Shown piece after piece: positions 31,707-40,322 of a stretch of DNA of 64,000 bases. Each line of letters begins with the position of its first letter. Within the stretch, counting starts at the first letter, position 1. The DNA is from an uncultured Bacteroidales bacterium. GTDB taxonomy: Bacteria; Bacteroidota; Bacteroidia; Bacteroidales; P3. The notes beneath the pieces were generated by a model, which did no database searches, was not told the origin of the DNA, and worked only from the letters and a program-made list of their open reading frames with translations. The stretch covers positions 62,001 to 126,000 of the forward strand of contig OMXC01000003.1 in assembly GCA_900314925.1 (NCBI GenBank), in the 5' to 3' direction. The position numbers were made by a program, and so were the translations under genes.

Positions 31707-34340
31707 AGTGACGAATATATAGAAGACATAACACCACGGGGGGAGAACGTTGAACAGGCCGGGGGCGGCACGGTGTCGCTCGACGGCATGTTCAAAGACT
31801 ACTGGATAGACTATGCCTCCGACGTGATACTGGACCGCTCGGTGCCCGACATCGACGATGGCCTCAAGCCTGTGCAGCGCCGCATACTGCACGCCATGAA
31901 GGAGACCGACGACGGGCGCTTCACGAAGGTGGCCAACATCGTCGGCAACACCATGCAGTACCACCCTCACGGCGACATGAGCATCAAGGACGCCCTGGTC
32001 AACATGGGCCAGAAAGACCTGCTGATAGACTGCCAGGGTAACTGGGGCAACATACTGACCGGCGACGACGCTGCCGCAGGCCGCTACATCGAAGCGCGCC
32101 TGTCGAAGTTTGCCAAAGACGTGGTGTTCAACCCCAAGACCACACAGTGGAAGCCCTCATACGACGGCCGCAAGCAGGAACCGGTGAGCCTGCCCATAAA
32201 GTTCCCGCTGCTGCTTGCTCAGGGCACCAAGGGCATCGCCGTCACGCTGACGAGTGTCATCCTCCCATACAACTTCTGCGAGCTGCTCGAGGCAAGCATC
32301 AAGATACTGCGCGAGGAGGAGTTTGAGATTTATCCCGACTTCCCCACGGGCGGCTTGATAGACGTCAGCCGCTACAACGACGGCGCACAGGGCGGCCGTC
32401 TGAGAATCAGGGCCAAGATGCACTACGACGAGAAGCGCAAGGCCATCGTCATCACCGAGCTGCCATACAGCGTCACCACCGACGTGCTGATAGACAGCAT
32501 CGTCAAGGCCAACGAAAAAGGCAAGATAAAAATCAAGAAGGTGGACGACAACACCGCCGCCGAAGTGGAGATTGTGGTGCACCTGCCCGGCGGCGTCAGC
32601 CCCGACCAGACCATCGACGCCCTATACGCCTTCACCAGCTGCCAGATAAGCTTCTCGCCACAGACCTGCGTCATCGTCAACGACAAGCCTGTCTTCATGA
32701 CAGCCAGCGACATACTCCGCCACAACACTCTGCGCACACGCGACCTGCTGCGTCAGGAACTGGAGATACAGCTCGGCGAACTCGAGGACCGCTGGCACTG
32801 GGTGAGCCTCGAAAAGATATTCTTCGAAAAGCGCATCTACAAGGTGTTGGAAAACGACCGCGCCAAAGACTGGGAGGCGCAGCTGACGCAGATTGAGCGC
32901 GCCTTCGACGAATACCGTCCGTTGTTCAAGAAGGAAATCACACGCGACGACGTGCTCAAGCTCTGCGAGCGACCCGTGCGCAAGATAAGCAAGTTCGACA
33001 TCAAGAAAGCCATCGAGGAGATTGCCTCCATAGAGATGACCATCGACGAAGTGAAAAACCACCTGGCGCATCTGACAGACTATGCCATCCGCTACTTCGA
33101 GGATATCCTCAAGCGTTACGGTAAAGGACGCGAACGCAAGACCGAGATACGCTCCTTCGAGGATATAGAGTCCACCACAGTGGCCCTCGCCAACGAGAAA
33201 CTCTATGTCAACTACACCACCGGCTTTGTCGGATGGGGCCTCAAGCGCGAAGAAGGTGTCGAGGTGGCCTCCGAATGCTCGCGCCTCGACGACATCATCG
33301 TCTTCCGCAAGGACGGCACCATGATGGTCACCAAAGTGCAGGAAAAAGGCTTCGTCGGCTCGCAGGACTGCAAGGAGATACTCTTCGTCAGCGTCTTCCG
33401 CAAACGCGACGAACGCACCGTATACAACATGATCTACCGCGACGGCCCCAGCGGCTACGCCATGGTAAAACGCTTCAGCGTCACCGCCGTCACGCGCGAC
33501 CGCGACTACCTGCTCACCAAAGGTACCAAGGGCAGCAAAGTACTATACTTCACGGCCAACCCCAACGGCGAAGCCGAAGTGGTCACCGTGCACCACGTCA
33601 GCAACCCAAAACTCAAGAAAGTATCCTTTGACTTCGACTTCAAGACACTCGCCATCAAAGGGCGTCAGAGTATGGGCAACATACTGACCCGCAATGCTGT
33701 ACGCTCCATCAACCTCAAGGACGAAGGCGTCAGCACGCTCAGCGCGCGCAAGATATGGTTCGACGAAAGCGTCAAACGTCTCAATGTGAATGAGGCCGGT
33801 CGCTACCTCGGCGAGTTCCGCGGCTCCGACAAGATACTCGCCATCATGCAAGGCGGCGCCTACCGCACCACCTCCTTCGACCTCGCCAACCACTACGATG
33901 ACGACCTGCTGGAACTCCGCAAATTCCGCTCCGACCAGATCGTCACGGCGCTCTACCGCTCCGCCGACGGCTACCCCTACCTCAAGCGCTTCGTCCCCGA
34001 AGTCAGCGACCGCAAGACTCCATTCCTCGACGACGACGGCTCCACACTCATCGACCTCTCCCTCGACTTTTTCCCGCGTCTCGAAGTGTCCTACACACCG
34101 GACAGCGGCAAGAAAATATCCAGCGAGATAATAGAAGTCGAAGACTTCATCGCCGTAAAGAGCAACAAAGCCAAAGGCAAGCGCATCACCACCTTCGCCG
34201 TGGAGAAATTCCAATGGCTCACTCCGCTCAAAGACGACCCCGAACCGGAACCTGACACAGAGCCGGTAGAGACAGAACCCGCCGCCGAACCCGACGACCG
34301 TCAGGGATTTGCCGAAGGGACACAGACACAACTGTTTTAA
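31704..34340 (+). CDS. parC: DNA topoisomerase IV subunit A
   Basis: An 878-residue type IIA topoisomerase A subunit that decatenates chromosomes with ParE. The breakage-reunion domain has DGLKPVQRRILHAM, QYHPHGDMSIKDALV and the active tyrosine Tyr128 in AAAGRYIEARLSKFA. Coiled-coil and C-terminal beta-propeller regions follow, then an acidic P/E-rich tail (~850-870). Met92 occupies the position equivalent to the quinolone-contact serine of E. coli ParC. ParE is not next to it. GyrA is less likely because the GyrA-box QRRGGKG is not seen. Confidence 0.92.
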   Translation: MSDEYIEDITPRGENVEQAGGGTVSLDGMFKDYWIDYASDVILDRSVPDIDDGLKPVQRRILHAMKETDDGRFTKVANIVGNTMQYHPHGDMSIKDALVNMGQKDLLIDCQGNWGNILTGDDAAAGRYIEARLSKFAKDVVFNPKTTQWKPSYDGRKQEPVSLPIKFPLLLAQGTKGIAVTLTSVILPYNFCELLEASIKILREEEFEIYPDFPTGGLIDVSRYNDGAQGGRLRIRAKMHYDEKRKAIVITELPYSVTTDVLIDSIVKANEKGKIKIKKVDDNTAAEVEIVVHLPGGVSPDQTIDALYAFTSCQISFSPQTCVIVNDKPVFMTASDILRHNTLRTRDLLRQELEIQLGELEDRWHWVSLEKIFFEKRIYKVLENDRAKDWEAQLTQIERAFDEYRPLFKKEITRDDVLKLCERPVRKISKFDIKKAIEEIASIEMTIDEVKNHLAHLTDYAIRYFEDILKRYGKGRERKTEIRSFEDIESTTVALANEKLYVNYTTGFVGWGLKREEGVEVASECSRLDDIIVFRKDGTMMVTKVQEKGFVGSQDCKEILFVSVFRKRDERTVYNMIYRDGPSGYAMVKRFSVTAVTRDRDYLLTKGTKGSKVLYFTANPNGEAEVVTVHHVSNPKLKKVSFDFDFKTLAIKGRQSMGNILTRNAVRSINLKDEGVSTLSARKIWFDESVKRLNVNEAGRYLGEFRGSDKILAIMQGGAYRTTSFDLANHYDDDLLELRKFRSDQIVTALYRSADGYPYLKRFVPEVSDRKTPFLDDDGSTLIDLSLDFFPRLEVSYTPDSGKKISSEIIEVEDFIAVKSNKAKGKRITTFAVEKFQWLTPLKDDPEPEPDTEPVETEPAAEPDDRQGFAEGTQTQLF

Positions 34341-34364
34341 TAAAGAATTGGTCCATAAACTTAG

Positions 34365-34385
34365 AGCTCATAATTCATAACTCAT
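34365..34385. repeat. 7-bp array ending in a start codon
   Basis: AGCTCAT, AATTCAT, AACTCAT precede a glycosyltransferase gene; the AT of the last unit plus the next base forms its ATG. Confidence 0.72.
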
Positions 34386-35580
34386 GAAGATCCTCGTAGT
34401 CCTCCCGCGCTTTCCGTACCCCCTCGAGAAAGGGGACAAACTGCGCGCATACCACCAGATCGTCGAACTCGCCAAGCGGCACGACATATACCTCTTCTGC
34501 GTCAGTCACAAGAAAGTGGCTCCCGGCGACATCGACGTCCTCCGGCCGCACTGCAAAGAGATACGCATCGTGCCTGTCAACAGGTTCGTCGCTGCAAAAA
34601 ACATCGTCGCTAACTGGCTCGCCTCAAAATCCCTCCAGCTTGGCTACTGGAACACCGTAGCCACCAAGTGTGCCTACCGCAAATTCGAGGCTCAGGTGCA
34701 GCCAGACGTCGTCTACAACCAGATGGTACGCACCATGCCACTCGTCGCACGCAGCCACTACCCCAAAGTCATGGACTTCCAGGACGCACTCTCCCTCAAC
34801 GCCGAGCGGCGCATGGAACGCTCAAAAGGTCTCTGGCGCTACATCCTCCACTACGAGTTCAAAATGTTGCGCTCCTCAGAATACAATGCCTTCAGCATCT
34901 TCGACGACCTCACCATCATCAGCGACGTCGACAGCGAAGCCATCCCGCACAAGAAAAACGGCGAGATAAAAATTGTCCCCAACGGCGTTGATTTCGATTA
35001 CTTCTCACCAGAAGCAGAGATCAAGAACCGGAAACCTGGAGAAACATACGACATCCTCTTCGCTGGCAATATGTCGTATGCACCCAACGTCAACGCCGCT
35101 CGCTACCTCGTAGAGGAAATCATGCCTCTCGTGTGGGCCAAACGTCCGCAAACCACGGTCCTCCTCGCCGGCGCAGCTCCCAAACACAGCGTCAGCCGCC
35201 TCGCCGACGACAGCCGCGTTGTCGTCAGCGGTTGGCTCGACGACATGCGCACAGCCTACGCCTCCTCACATATCTTCATCGCGCCCATGCGTATTGGCTC
35301 GGGCCTCCAGAACAAACTCCTCGAAGCTATGGCAATGCGGCTCCCATGCGTCACCACACCCATCTGCAACAGCTCGCTCCGCGCCCAGGATGGACGGCAG
35401 GTGCTCGTCGGCAACACCCCCGCACAACTCGCCGACAGCCTCCTCTCGCTCCTTCTCGACCCACAGCGCGCCGACGCCCTCGCCGACGAAGGCCTTCGCT
35501 TCGTCCACCAGAATTACGGATGGCCCGCGGCAGTGGCCAAACTCGAGACCGTCCTCACCCAAGTCCTCCAAAAGAAATGA
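34384..35580 (+). CDS. Glycosyltransferase family 4/1-type
   Basis: A 398-residue GT-B enzyme that opens MKILVVLPRFPYPLEKGDKL and RAYHQIVELAKRHDIYLFC, resembling the TIGR03087-like sugar transferases. The C-terminal nucleotide-sugar domain has VPNGVDFDYFSPE, ILFAGNMSYAPNVNAARYL and PMRIGSGLQNKLLEAMAMRLP with the conserved glutamate. It is probably cytoplasmic or membrane-associated in cell-surface glycan synthesis. It overlaps hflX by ATGA. Donor and acceptor cannot be told from sequence. Confidence 0.92.
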   Translation: MKILVVLPRFPYPLEKGDKLRAYHQIVELAKRHDIYLFCVSHKKVAPGDIDVLRPHCKEIRIVPVNRFVAAKNIVANWLASKSLQLGYWNTVATKCAYRKFEAQVQPDVVYNQMVRTMPLVARSHYPKVMDFQDALSLNAERRMERSKGLWRYILHYEFKMLRSSEYNAFSIFDDLTIISDVDSEAIPHKKNGEIKIVPNGVDFDYFSPEAEIKNRKPGETYDILFAGNMSYAPNVNAARYLVEEIMPLVWAKRPQTTVLLAGAAPKHSVSRLADDSRVVVSGWLDDMRTAYASSHIFIAPMRIGSGLQNKLLEAMAMRLPCVTTPICNSSLRAQDGRQVLVGNTPAQLADSLLSLLLDPQRADALADEGLRFVHQNYGWPAAVAKLETVLTQVLQKK

Positions 35581-36857
35581 GCAGAACCACCTGGAAAAAC
35601 GACAAAGGCAAATTCCGCGACGGCATAGGCACCTGGGAAAACGAAACCAAACGCCCCTCGCCGCAGCAGCGCAACACCTTCAGCACCGACATCCAGCCCG
35701 AAAAAGCCATCCTCGTCGCTGTCTGTCAGAGCGGCCAGACCATCGAACGCACTGCAGAATACCTCGCCGAGCTCGCCTTCCTCCTTGAGACTGCTGGCGG
35801 CGTCGCCGTCAAACAAGTCATTCAGCGCCTCGAACGCGCCGACACCAGAACATACGTCGGCAGCGGCAAACTGGACGAAATAAAAGAATACCTCCAGGCA
35901 CTGGACGCCGACTTCATCGTCGTCGACGACGAGCTGTCCCCCGCGCAGCTCCGTAACCTAGAAAAAGAGTTACAGTGCCGCATCCTCGACCGCACATCGC
36001 TCATCCTCGACATATTCGCCAAACGCGCGCGCACCTCCATAGCGAAGACACAGGTTGAACTCGCTCAGCTCCAGTACATGCTGCCTCGCCTCACTCGCTT
36101 GTGGACACACCTCGAACGACAGCGCGGCGGCATCGGCATGCGCGGACCCGGCGAGACACAGATAGAGACCGACCGGCGCCTCATAAAAGAAAAAATAGCA
36201 CTCCTCCGCGAGCAGCTCACAGCCATCGACAAACAGAAGACGCTTCAGCGCAAAAACCGCGAATCCCTCGTCCGTGTAGCCCTCGTGGGCTACACCAATG
36301 TTGGCAAATCCACGCTGATGAACCTGCTCTCCAAAAGCGACGTCTTCGCTGAAAACAAGCTCTTTGCCACACTCGACACCACCGTCCGCAAGGTCGTCAT
36401 CGGCAACCTCCCGTTCCTCCTCACCGACACCGTCGGCTTCATCCGCAAACTCCCCACGCAGCTTGTCGAAAGCTTCAAGAGCACACTCGACGAAGTCGTG
36501 GAGGCTGACCTCCTCCTCCATGTCGTCGACATCTCGCACCCTGACCACGAAGAGCAAATCGCCGCCGTCAACCGCACCCTGCAGGAAATCGGCGCCAACG
36601 ACAAGCCCGTCATCATGGTCTTCAACAAAATCGACGCTTACACCTACGTGGAAAAAGACGAGGACGACTTGAGCCCCATGACCAAAGCCAACTGGACCCT
36701 TGAAATGCTGCAGGAAAGCTGGATGTCAAAACTCGGCAAGACGGTCTTCATCTCCGCGGCCGCCAAAAACAACATCGACGCTCTTCGCGACATGCTCTAC
36801 GACGAGGTAAAACGCATACACGCTGTGCGTTATCCTTACAATAACTTCCTTTACTGA
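35577..36857 (+). CDS. hflX: GTPase HflX
   Basis: A 426-residue ribosome-associated GTPase. The N-domain has RTYVGSGKLDEIKEYL and VVDDELSPAQLRNLEK. The linker GGIGMRGPGETQIETDRR is diagnostic. The G domain shows GYTNVGKST (G1), DTVGF (G3) and NKID (G4). HflX splits stalled or stressed ribosomes. The start at 35577 overlaps the upstream stop codon; the longer frame upstream is a shadow of the glycosyltransferase. It converges on uvrC with a single base between stop codons. Confidence 0.96.
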   Translation: MSRTTWKNDKGKFRDGIGTWENETKRPSPQQRNTFSTDIQPEKAILVAVCQSGQTIERTAEYLAELAFLLETAGGVAVKQVIQRLERADTRTYVGSGKLDEIKEYLQALDADFIVVDDELSPAQLRNLEKELQCRILDRTSLILDIFAKRARTSIAKTQVELAQLQYMLPRLTRLWTHLERQRGGIGMRGPGETQIETDRRLIKEKIALLREQLTAIDKQKTLQRKNRESLVRVALVGYTNVGKSTLMNLLSKSDVFAENKLFATLDTTVRKVVIGNLPFLLTDTVGFIRKLPTQLVESFKSTLDEVVEADLLLHVVDISHPDHEEQIAAVNRTLQEIGANDKPVIMVFNKIDAYTYVEKDEDDLSPMTKANWTLEMLQESWMSKLGKTVFISAAAKNNIDALRDMLYDEVKRIHAVRYPYNNFLY

Positions 36858-36858
36858 A

Positions 36859-38679
36859 TCAGCGCCCTTTCCCTCTGAAGTGCTCGAACACCAACGACGC
36901 CTTTGCGGGACCTATGGCCGCCGTGAGGTCATCGAGGGTCTGCAGCTGTATCTGCTTCACGCTGCCGAAACGCAGCAGCAGGTCGTGGGCGGTCTTCTCG
37001 CCGATGCCCGGTATGTCGGTCAGCACTGTGCGGAATGTCCCCTTGCTGCGCTTGTCCTTGTGGAAGGTGATGGCGAAACGGTGCACCTCGTTTTGTATCT
37101 GCTCCATGAGGTGAAACAACGGGTCGGTGGGTTTCAGCCCGACAACGGCCACCTCTCCGCGGCCGTCGAAGCGCAGCAACTCATTTGTACGGTGGCTGTC
37201 GTCTTTGGCAAGTCCGGCTATTGGTATCGCCACCCCCACCTGCTGCAACGCCTTCTCGGCCACATGCATCTGCCCCTCGCCGCCATCGACGATAAGAAGG
37301 TCTGGCAGCGCGGCGCCAGACTCATGCAGGCGACGGTACCGTCGCTCGATGACCTCGGCCATCGACGCATAGTCGTCAGGCCCTTCCACGCTCTTTATGT
37401 TGAACTTGCGGTACTCCTTGCGGTTGGGCTTGCCTGCCGTGAAGCGCACCATGCCCGCTACAGGGTAGGCCCCCTGGATATTGGAGTTGTCGAAACACTC
37501 AATGTCCATAGGCATGGTGGGCAGGCCGAGGGCTCGCTGCAGACGCTCCAGCTGTTTTACAGCCTGCGGTGCCGCTTCGCCTTGCGTCAGCGCCCGCTGG
37601 TGGCGGCATTGCTTCTGGTAGCTCTCGACGTTGCGCAGCGACAGCTCCAGCAGCTTCCGGCGGTCGCCTCGTGGCTCCACGGTCTGCTTCAGGTAGTCTT
37701 CCGGCAGTTCCGCAACCTTCATCGGCAGCACTACCTCTGTTGCCGTGCTCTGTGTCTGCTCGTGCAGCGCCGGCACTACCGTCCCCAGTATCTCCTCCTC
37801 GCTCTCGTCGAGCTGCTTCTTTATCTCATTGCTTATGCTGTAGATGATGGCGCCGTGCTTCACACGCATGAAGTTGACGTAAGCATAGCGCTCGTCGCCT
37901 ATGATGCTCACAACGTCCACATCCTTCACATTGGTGTCCACCACCGTGCTGCGTCCCTGATACTCCTCCAGCAGGTGTATCTTGCGCTTTACACCCTCAG
38001 CCTCCTCGAATCGCAGGTCGGCGGCAAGCGTGTACATCTGCCGCTTCAGCTCGTCGAGTATGTCGCCGAAGTCACCCTTGAGAATGCGGCGTATGTTCTC
38101 TATTGTGGCGTTGTACTCCTCGCGGCTCTGCTTGCCGGCGCACGGAGCACCGCAGAGCCCTATCTGGTGCTTCATGCAAGGGCGGTTGCCCATGATGTTG
38201 CACGTCCGGTAGGTGAAGAGCTGACGTATGATGTCCTGCAGCTCGCGCAAAATGCGCCCATTGGGGTAGGGGCCGTAGTACTGCCCCTTGATATTGTGGC
38301 GCCGCGTGTATAGCAGGCGAGGGTACTCCTCGTCGGTGATGCAAAGATAAGGGTAGCTCTTGTCGTCCTTGAGCATCGAGTTATACCGCGGCTGGTAGCG
38401 CTTGATCAAGCTGTTCTCCAGCAGCAGGGCGTCAACCTCCGTGGCCACCACCGTGACCCTGATGTCGTATATCGACCGCACCAGCATCTTAATCTTGGCG
38501 CTCTTGTCGTCGTAGTGAGAGAAGTAGCTGCTCACCCTGCGCTGCAGGTTGCGTGCCTTCCCCACATAGATGACCTTCCCGTCGGCATCGAGGTGCTGGT
38601 AGACACCCGGAGTCTCCGGTATCGTCTTGAGACGTAGCGCTATGCGGTCGATGTTGGGGTTTATGCTCTGGTCAATCAC
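36859..38679 (-). CDS. uvrC: UvrABC system protein C
   Basis: A 606-residue nucleotide excision repair nuclease. Domains in order: GIY-YIG endonuclease (TPGVYQHLDADGKVIYVGKA), a cysteine cluster around residue 155-185, UVR motif (MYTLAADLRFEEAEGVKRKI), RNase H-like endonuclease (MDIECFDNSNIQGAYPVAGM, LLIVDGGEGQM) and a C-terminal HhH pair (DIPGIGEKTAHDLLLRFG). It makes both incisions at the lesion. It lies 6 nt after gldH in the asd-gldH-uvrC run. Confidence 0.97.
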   Translation of the reverse strand: MIDQSINPNIDRIALRLKTIPETPGVYQHLDADGKVIYVGKARNLQRRVSSYFSHYDDKSAKIKMLVRSIYDIRVTVVATEVDALLLENSLIKRYQPRYNSMLKDDKSYPYLCITDEEYPRLLYTRRHNIKGQYYGPYPNGRILRELQDIIRQLFTYRTCNIMGNRPCMKHQIGLCGAPCAGKQSREEYNATIENIRRILKGDFGDILDELKRQMYTLAADLRFEEAEGVKRKIHLLEEYQGRSTVVDTNVKDVDVVSIIGDERYAYVNFMRVKHGAIIYSISNEIKKQLDESEEEILGTVVPALHEQTQSTATEVVLPMKVAELPEDYLKQTVEPRGDRRKLLELSLRNVESYQKQCRHQRALTQGEAAPQAVKQLERLQRALGLPTMPMDIECFDNSNIQGAYPVAGMVRFTAGKPNRKEYRKFNIKSVEGPDDYASMAEVIERRYRRLHESGAALPDLLIVDGGEGQMHVAEKALQQVGVAIPIAGLAKDDSHRTNELLRFDGRGEVAVVGLKPTDPLFHLMEQIQNEVHRFAITFHKDKRSKGTFRTVLTDIPGIGEKTAHDLLLRFGSVKQIQLQTLDDLTAAIGPAKASLVFEHFRGKGR

Positions 38680-38685
38680 CGGCTC

Positions 38686-39174
38686 CTACAGGTCTTTGTA
38701 GTCTATCTTGGTGTTCTCCACCGTGAGACGCAGACTGCTGACACCCTCAAGGTCATACTGGCTTGTAGCCTGTCCTATCTCCACGCGGTATTCACCCTTG
38801 GCGTTGAAGCTGAACAGCGTGCGTATGCGTGACGTCACCTGCCGCCTCTCGCCGACGATCTCGCCTTTCCAGCGGCCATTCTCCTTGAGGGGCACTGAGG
38901 CGTAGAACATACGGCGCTCTCCGGCTGGAGAGTAGATGTTGACGGTAATGGGCAGCAGGCTGTAGCGGAACACCGCAGTGTCGGCCGCAATGGTAACATC
39001 GATATTGTAGTAGTCGTCGGTGTTGGCCACGTTCACTTCAAACACCTCGGGCGTAAAGCGGTTCCACACATCGCCCGCAAAGGTGCGCTCTTCGTCAATG
39101 ATATTCTTGCTCCCGCAGCCCGTGCAGAGCAGTATGCCCAAAAGCAATAGAGTATTTATAGTCTTTTTCATCAT
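38686..39174 (-). CDS. gldH: Gliding motility lipoprotein GldH
   Basis: A 162-residue lipoprotein (lipobox LLCTGC). The GldH pattern is seen in YYNIDVTIAADTAVFRYSLLPITVNIYSPAGERR and SRIRTLFSFNAKGEYRVEIGQ, then LEGVSSLRLTVE. GldH is needed for gliding and is T9SS-associated in Flavobacteriia; in non-gliding Bacteroidales the role is unclear. The two surface proteins with type B sorting domains in this window fit a working T9SS. An 8-bp array starts directly at its ATG. Confidence 0.88.
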   Translation of the reverse strand: MMKKTINTLLLLGILLCTGCGSKNIIDEERTFAGDVWNRFTPEVFEVNVANTDDYYNIDVTIAADTAVFRYSLLPITVNIYSPAGERRMFYASVPLKENGRWKGEIVGERRQVTSRIRTLFSFNAKGEYRVEIGQATSQYDLEGVSSLRLTVENTKIDYKDL

Positions 39175-39214
39175 ATCAACTTATCAACCTATCAACTTAT
39201 CAACCTATCAAATT
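39175..39214. repeat. 8-bp ATCAACTT array running from gldH start into asd 3' end
   Basis: Five 8-bp units (ATCAACTT and ATCAACCT alternating, then ATCAAATT) start at the base next to the gldH start codon. They run into asd, encoding its last residues (NLIG) and stop. Confidence 0.85.
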
Positions 39215-40180
39215 CTCCATAATCTGCACGGCGTTGGTGGCGGCGCCTTTGCGTATGTTATCGGCCACAACCCACATGTTCAGTGACCGTGGCTGCGAGA
39301 AGTCGCGTCTCAGTCGCCCCACCCACACCTCGTCGCGATGGTGTGACAGTATGGGCATCGGGTATTCATTCCTGGCGGGATTGTCGTAGAGTATCACACC
39401 CGGGGTGCCGGCTATCAGGCTGCGCACCTCGTCGAGGTCGTAGTCCTCGCGCAACTCCACGTTGACGGCCTCGCTGTGGCCACCCACTACGGGCACGCGC
39501 GCCACCGTGGCCGTGATCTGTATGTCCGGGTCACCGAATATCTTGCGCGTCTCGTTCACAAGCTTCTGCTCCTCGGTGGTGTAGCCGTCTTCCTGGAAGT
39601 CCCCGCCGTGGGGGAACAGGTTGCGGTGTATCTGGTAGGGGTAGGCCGTCTCCGACGGCTTCTCGCCGCGCTCCTCGGCTTCCAGCTGGCGCACAGCTTT
39701 GATGCCGGTGCCTGTGATGCTCTGGTAGGTGGCTATCACCAAGCGGCGTATGCCGTAGCGGCGCTCCAGCGCCGAGAGGGCCAGCACCATCTGTATGGTG
39801 CTGCAGTTGGGGTTGGCGATGATGCGGTCGCCGGCCTTCACGGCGTCGATGTTCACTTCCGGCACCACCAGCGGCTTGTCGGCATCCTTGCGCCATGCCG
39901 AACTGTTGTCAATCACCGTGGTGCCTGCTGCGGCGAACAGCGGCGCATACTGGCGCGAGGCTGCCGCGCCTGCCGAGAAGATGGCGTACCGTGGGCGCGC
40001 AGCTATGGCGTCGTCCACAGAGACCACCGTCAGCTCCCTGCCGGCGAAGGCTATCCGTTTGCCGACACTCTTGGGCGAGGCGGCGGCTATTATCTCTTCT
40101 TTGCCGAAGCCACGTTCTTCGAGCACCGTGAGCATCTCGCGCCCTACGAGCCCCGTGGCTCCCACTACAGCAATCTTCAT
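39200..40180 (-). CDS. asd: Aspartate-semialdehyde dehydrogenase
   Basis: A 326-residue enzyme that reduces aspartyl phosphate to the semialdehyde for lysine/DAP, threonine and methionine synthesis. MKIAVVGATGLVGREML binds NADP. The catalytic cysteine is Cys126 in IANPNCSTIQM, and VPVVGGHSEAV holds the substrate-side histidine. The start at 40180 is the family start; the open frame upstream is only array sequence. The final residues NLIG and the stop are made by an 8-bp array. Confidence 0.95.
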   Translation of the reverse strand: MKIAVVGATGLVGREMLTVLEERGFGKEEIIAAASPKSVGKRIAFAGRELTVVSVDDAIAARPRYAIFSAGAAASRQYAPLFAAAGTTVIDNSSAWRKDADKPLVVPEVNIDAVKAGDRIIANPNCSTIQMVLALSALERRYGIRRLVIATYQSITGTGIKAVRQLEAEERGEKPSETAYPYQIHRNLFPHGGDFQEDGYTTEEQKLVNETRKIFGDPDIQITATVARVPVVGGHSEAVNVELREDYDLDEVRSLIAGTPGVILYDNPARNEYPMPILSHHRDEVWVGRLRRDFSQPRSLNMWVVADNIRKGAATNAVQIMENLIG

Positions 40181-40184
40181 GATT

Positions 40185-40315
40185 AAGTGTTTAGTGTTAA
40201 GTGAGAAGTGTTTAGTGTTAAGTGAGAAGTGGTAAGTGTGAAGTGTGAAGTTGGCAGCCACTTACCACTTCACACTTATCACTTCACACTTATCGCTTAC
40301 CACTTCACACTTCTC
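40185..40315. repeat. Two inverted 7-bp arrays forming a large hairpin
   Basis: Ten units of the AAGTGAG type (AAGTGTT, TAGTGTT, AAGTGGT and others) are followed by a 5-nt centre (CAGCC). Eight units of the opposite orientation follow (ACTTACC, ACTTCAC, ACTTATC, GCTTACC, ACTTCTC). They fill the gap between the surface-protein stop and asd start and could fold into a stem of about 55-60 bp with mismatches. Confidence 0.92.
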
Positions 40316-40322
40316 ACAGATT

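Noticed and set aside
39200-40261. Longer asd start that includes FTLHTYHFSLNTKHF-like peptide
   Set aside because: That peptide is just translated 7-bp array; the dinucleotide-binding motif begins at the ATG at 40180.
40185-40315. Possible CRISPR array or minisatellite-type direct-repeat/spacer locus
   Set aside because: Units are 7 bp with no spacers and the orientation flips in the middle; no cas genes are nearby.
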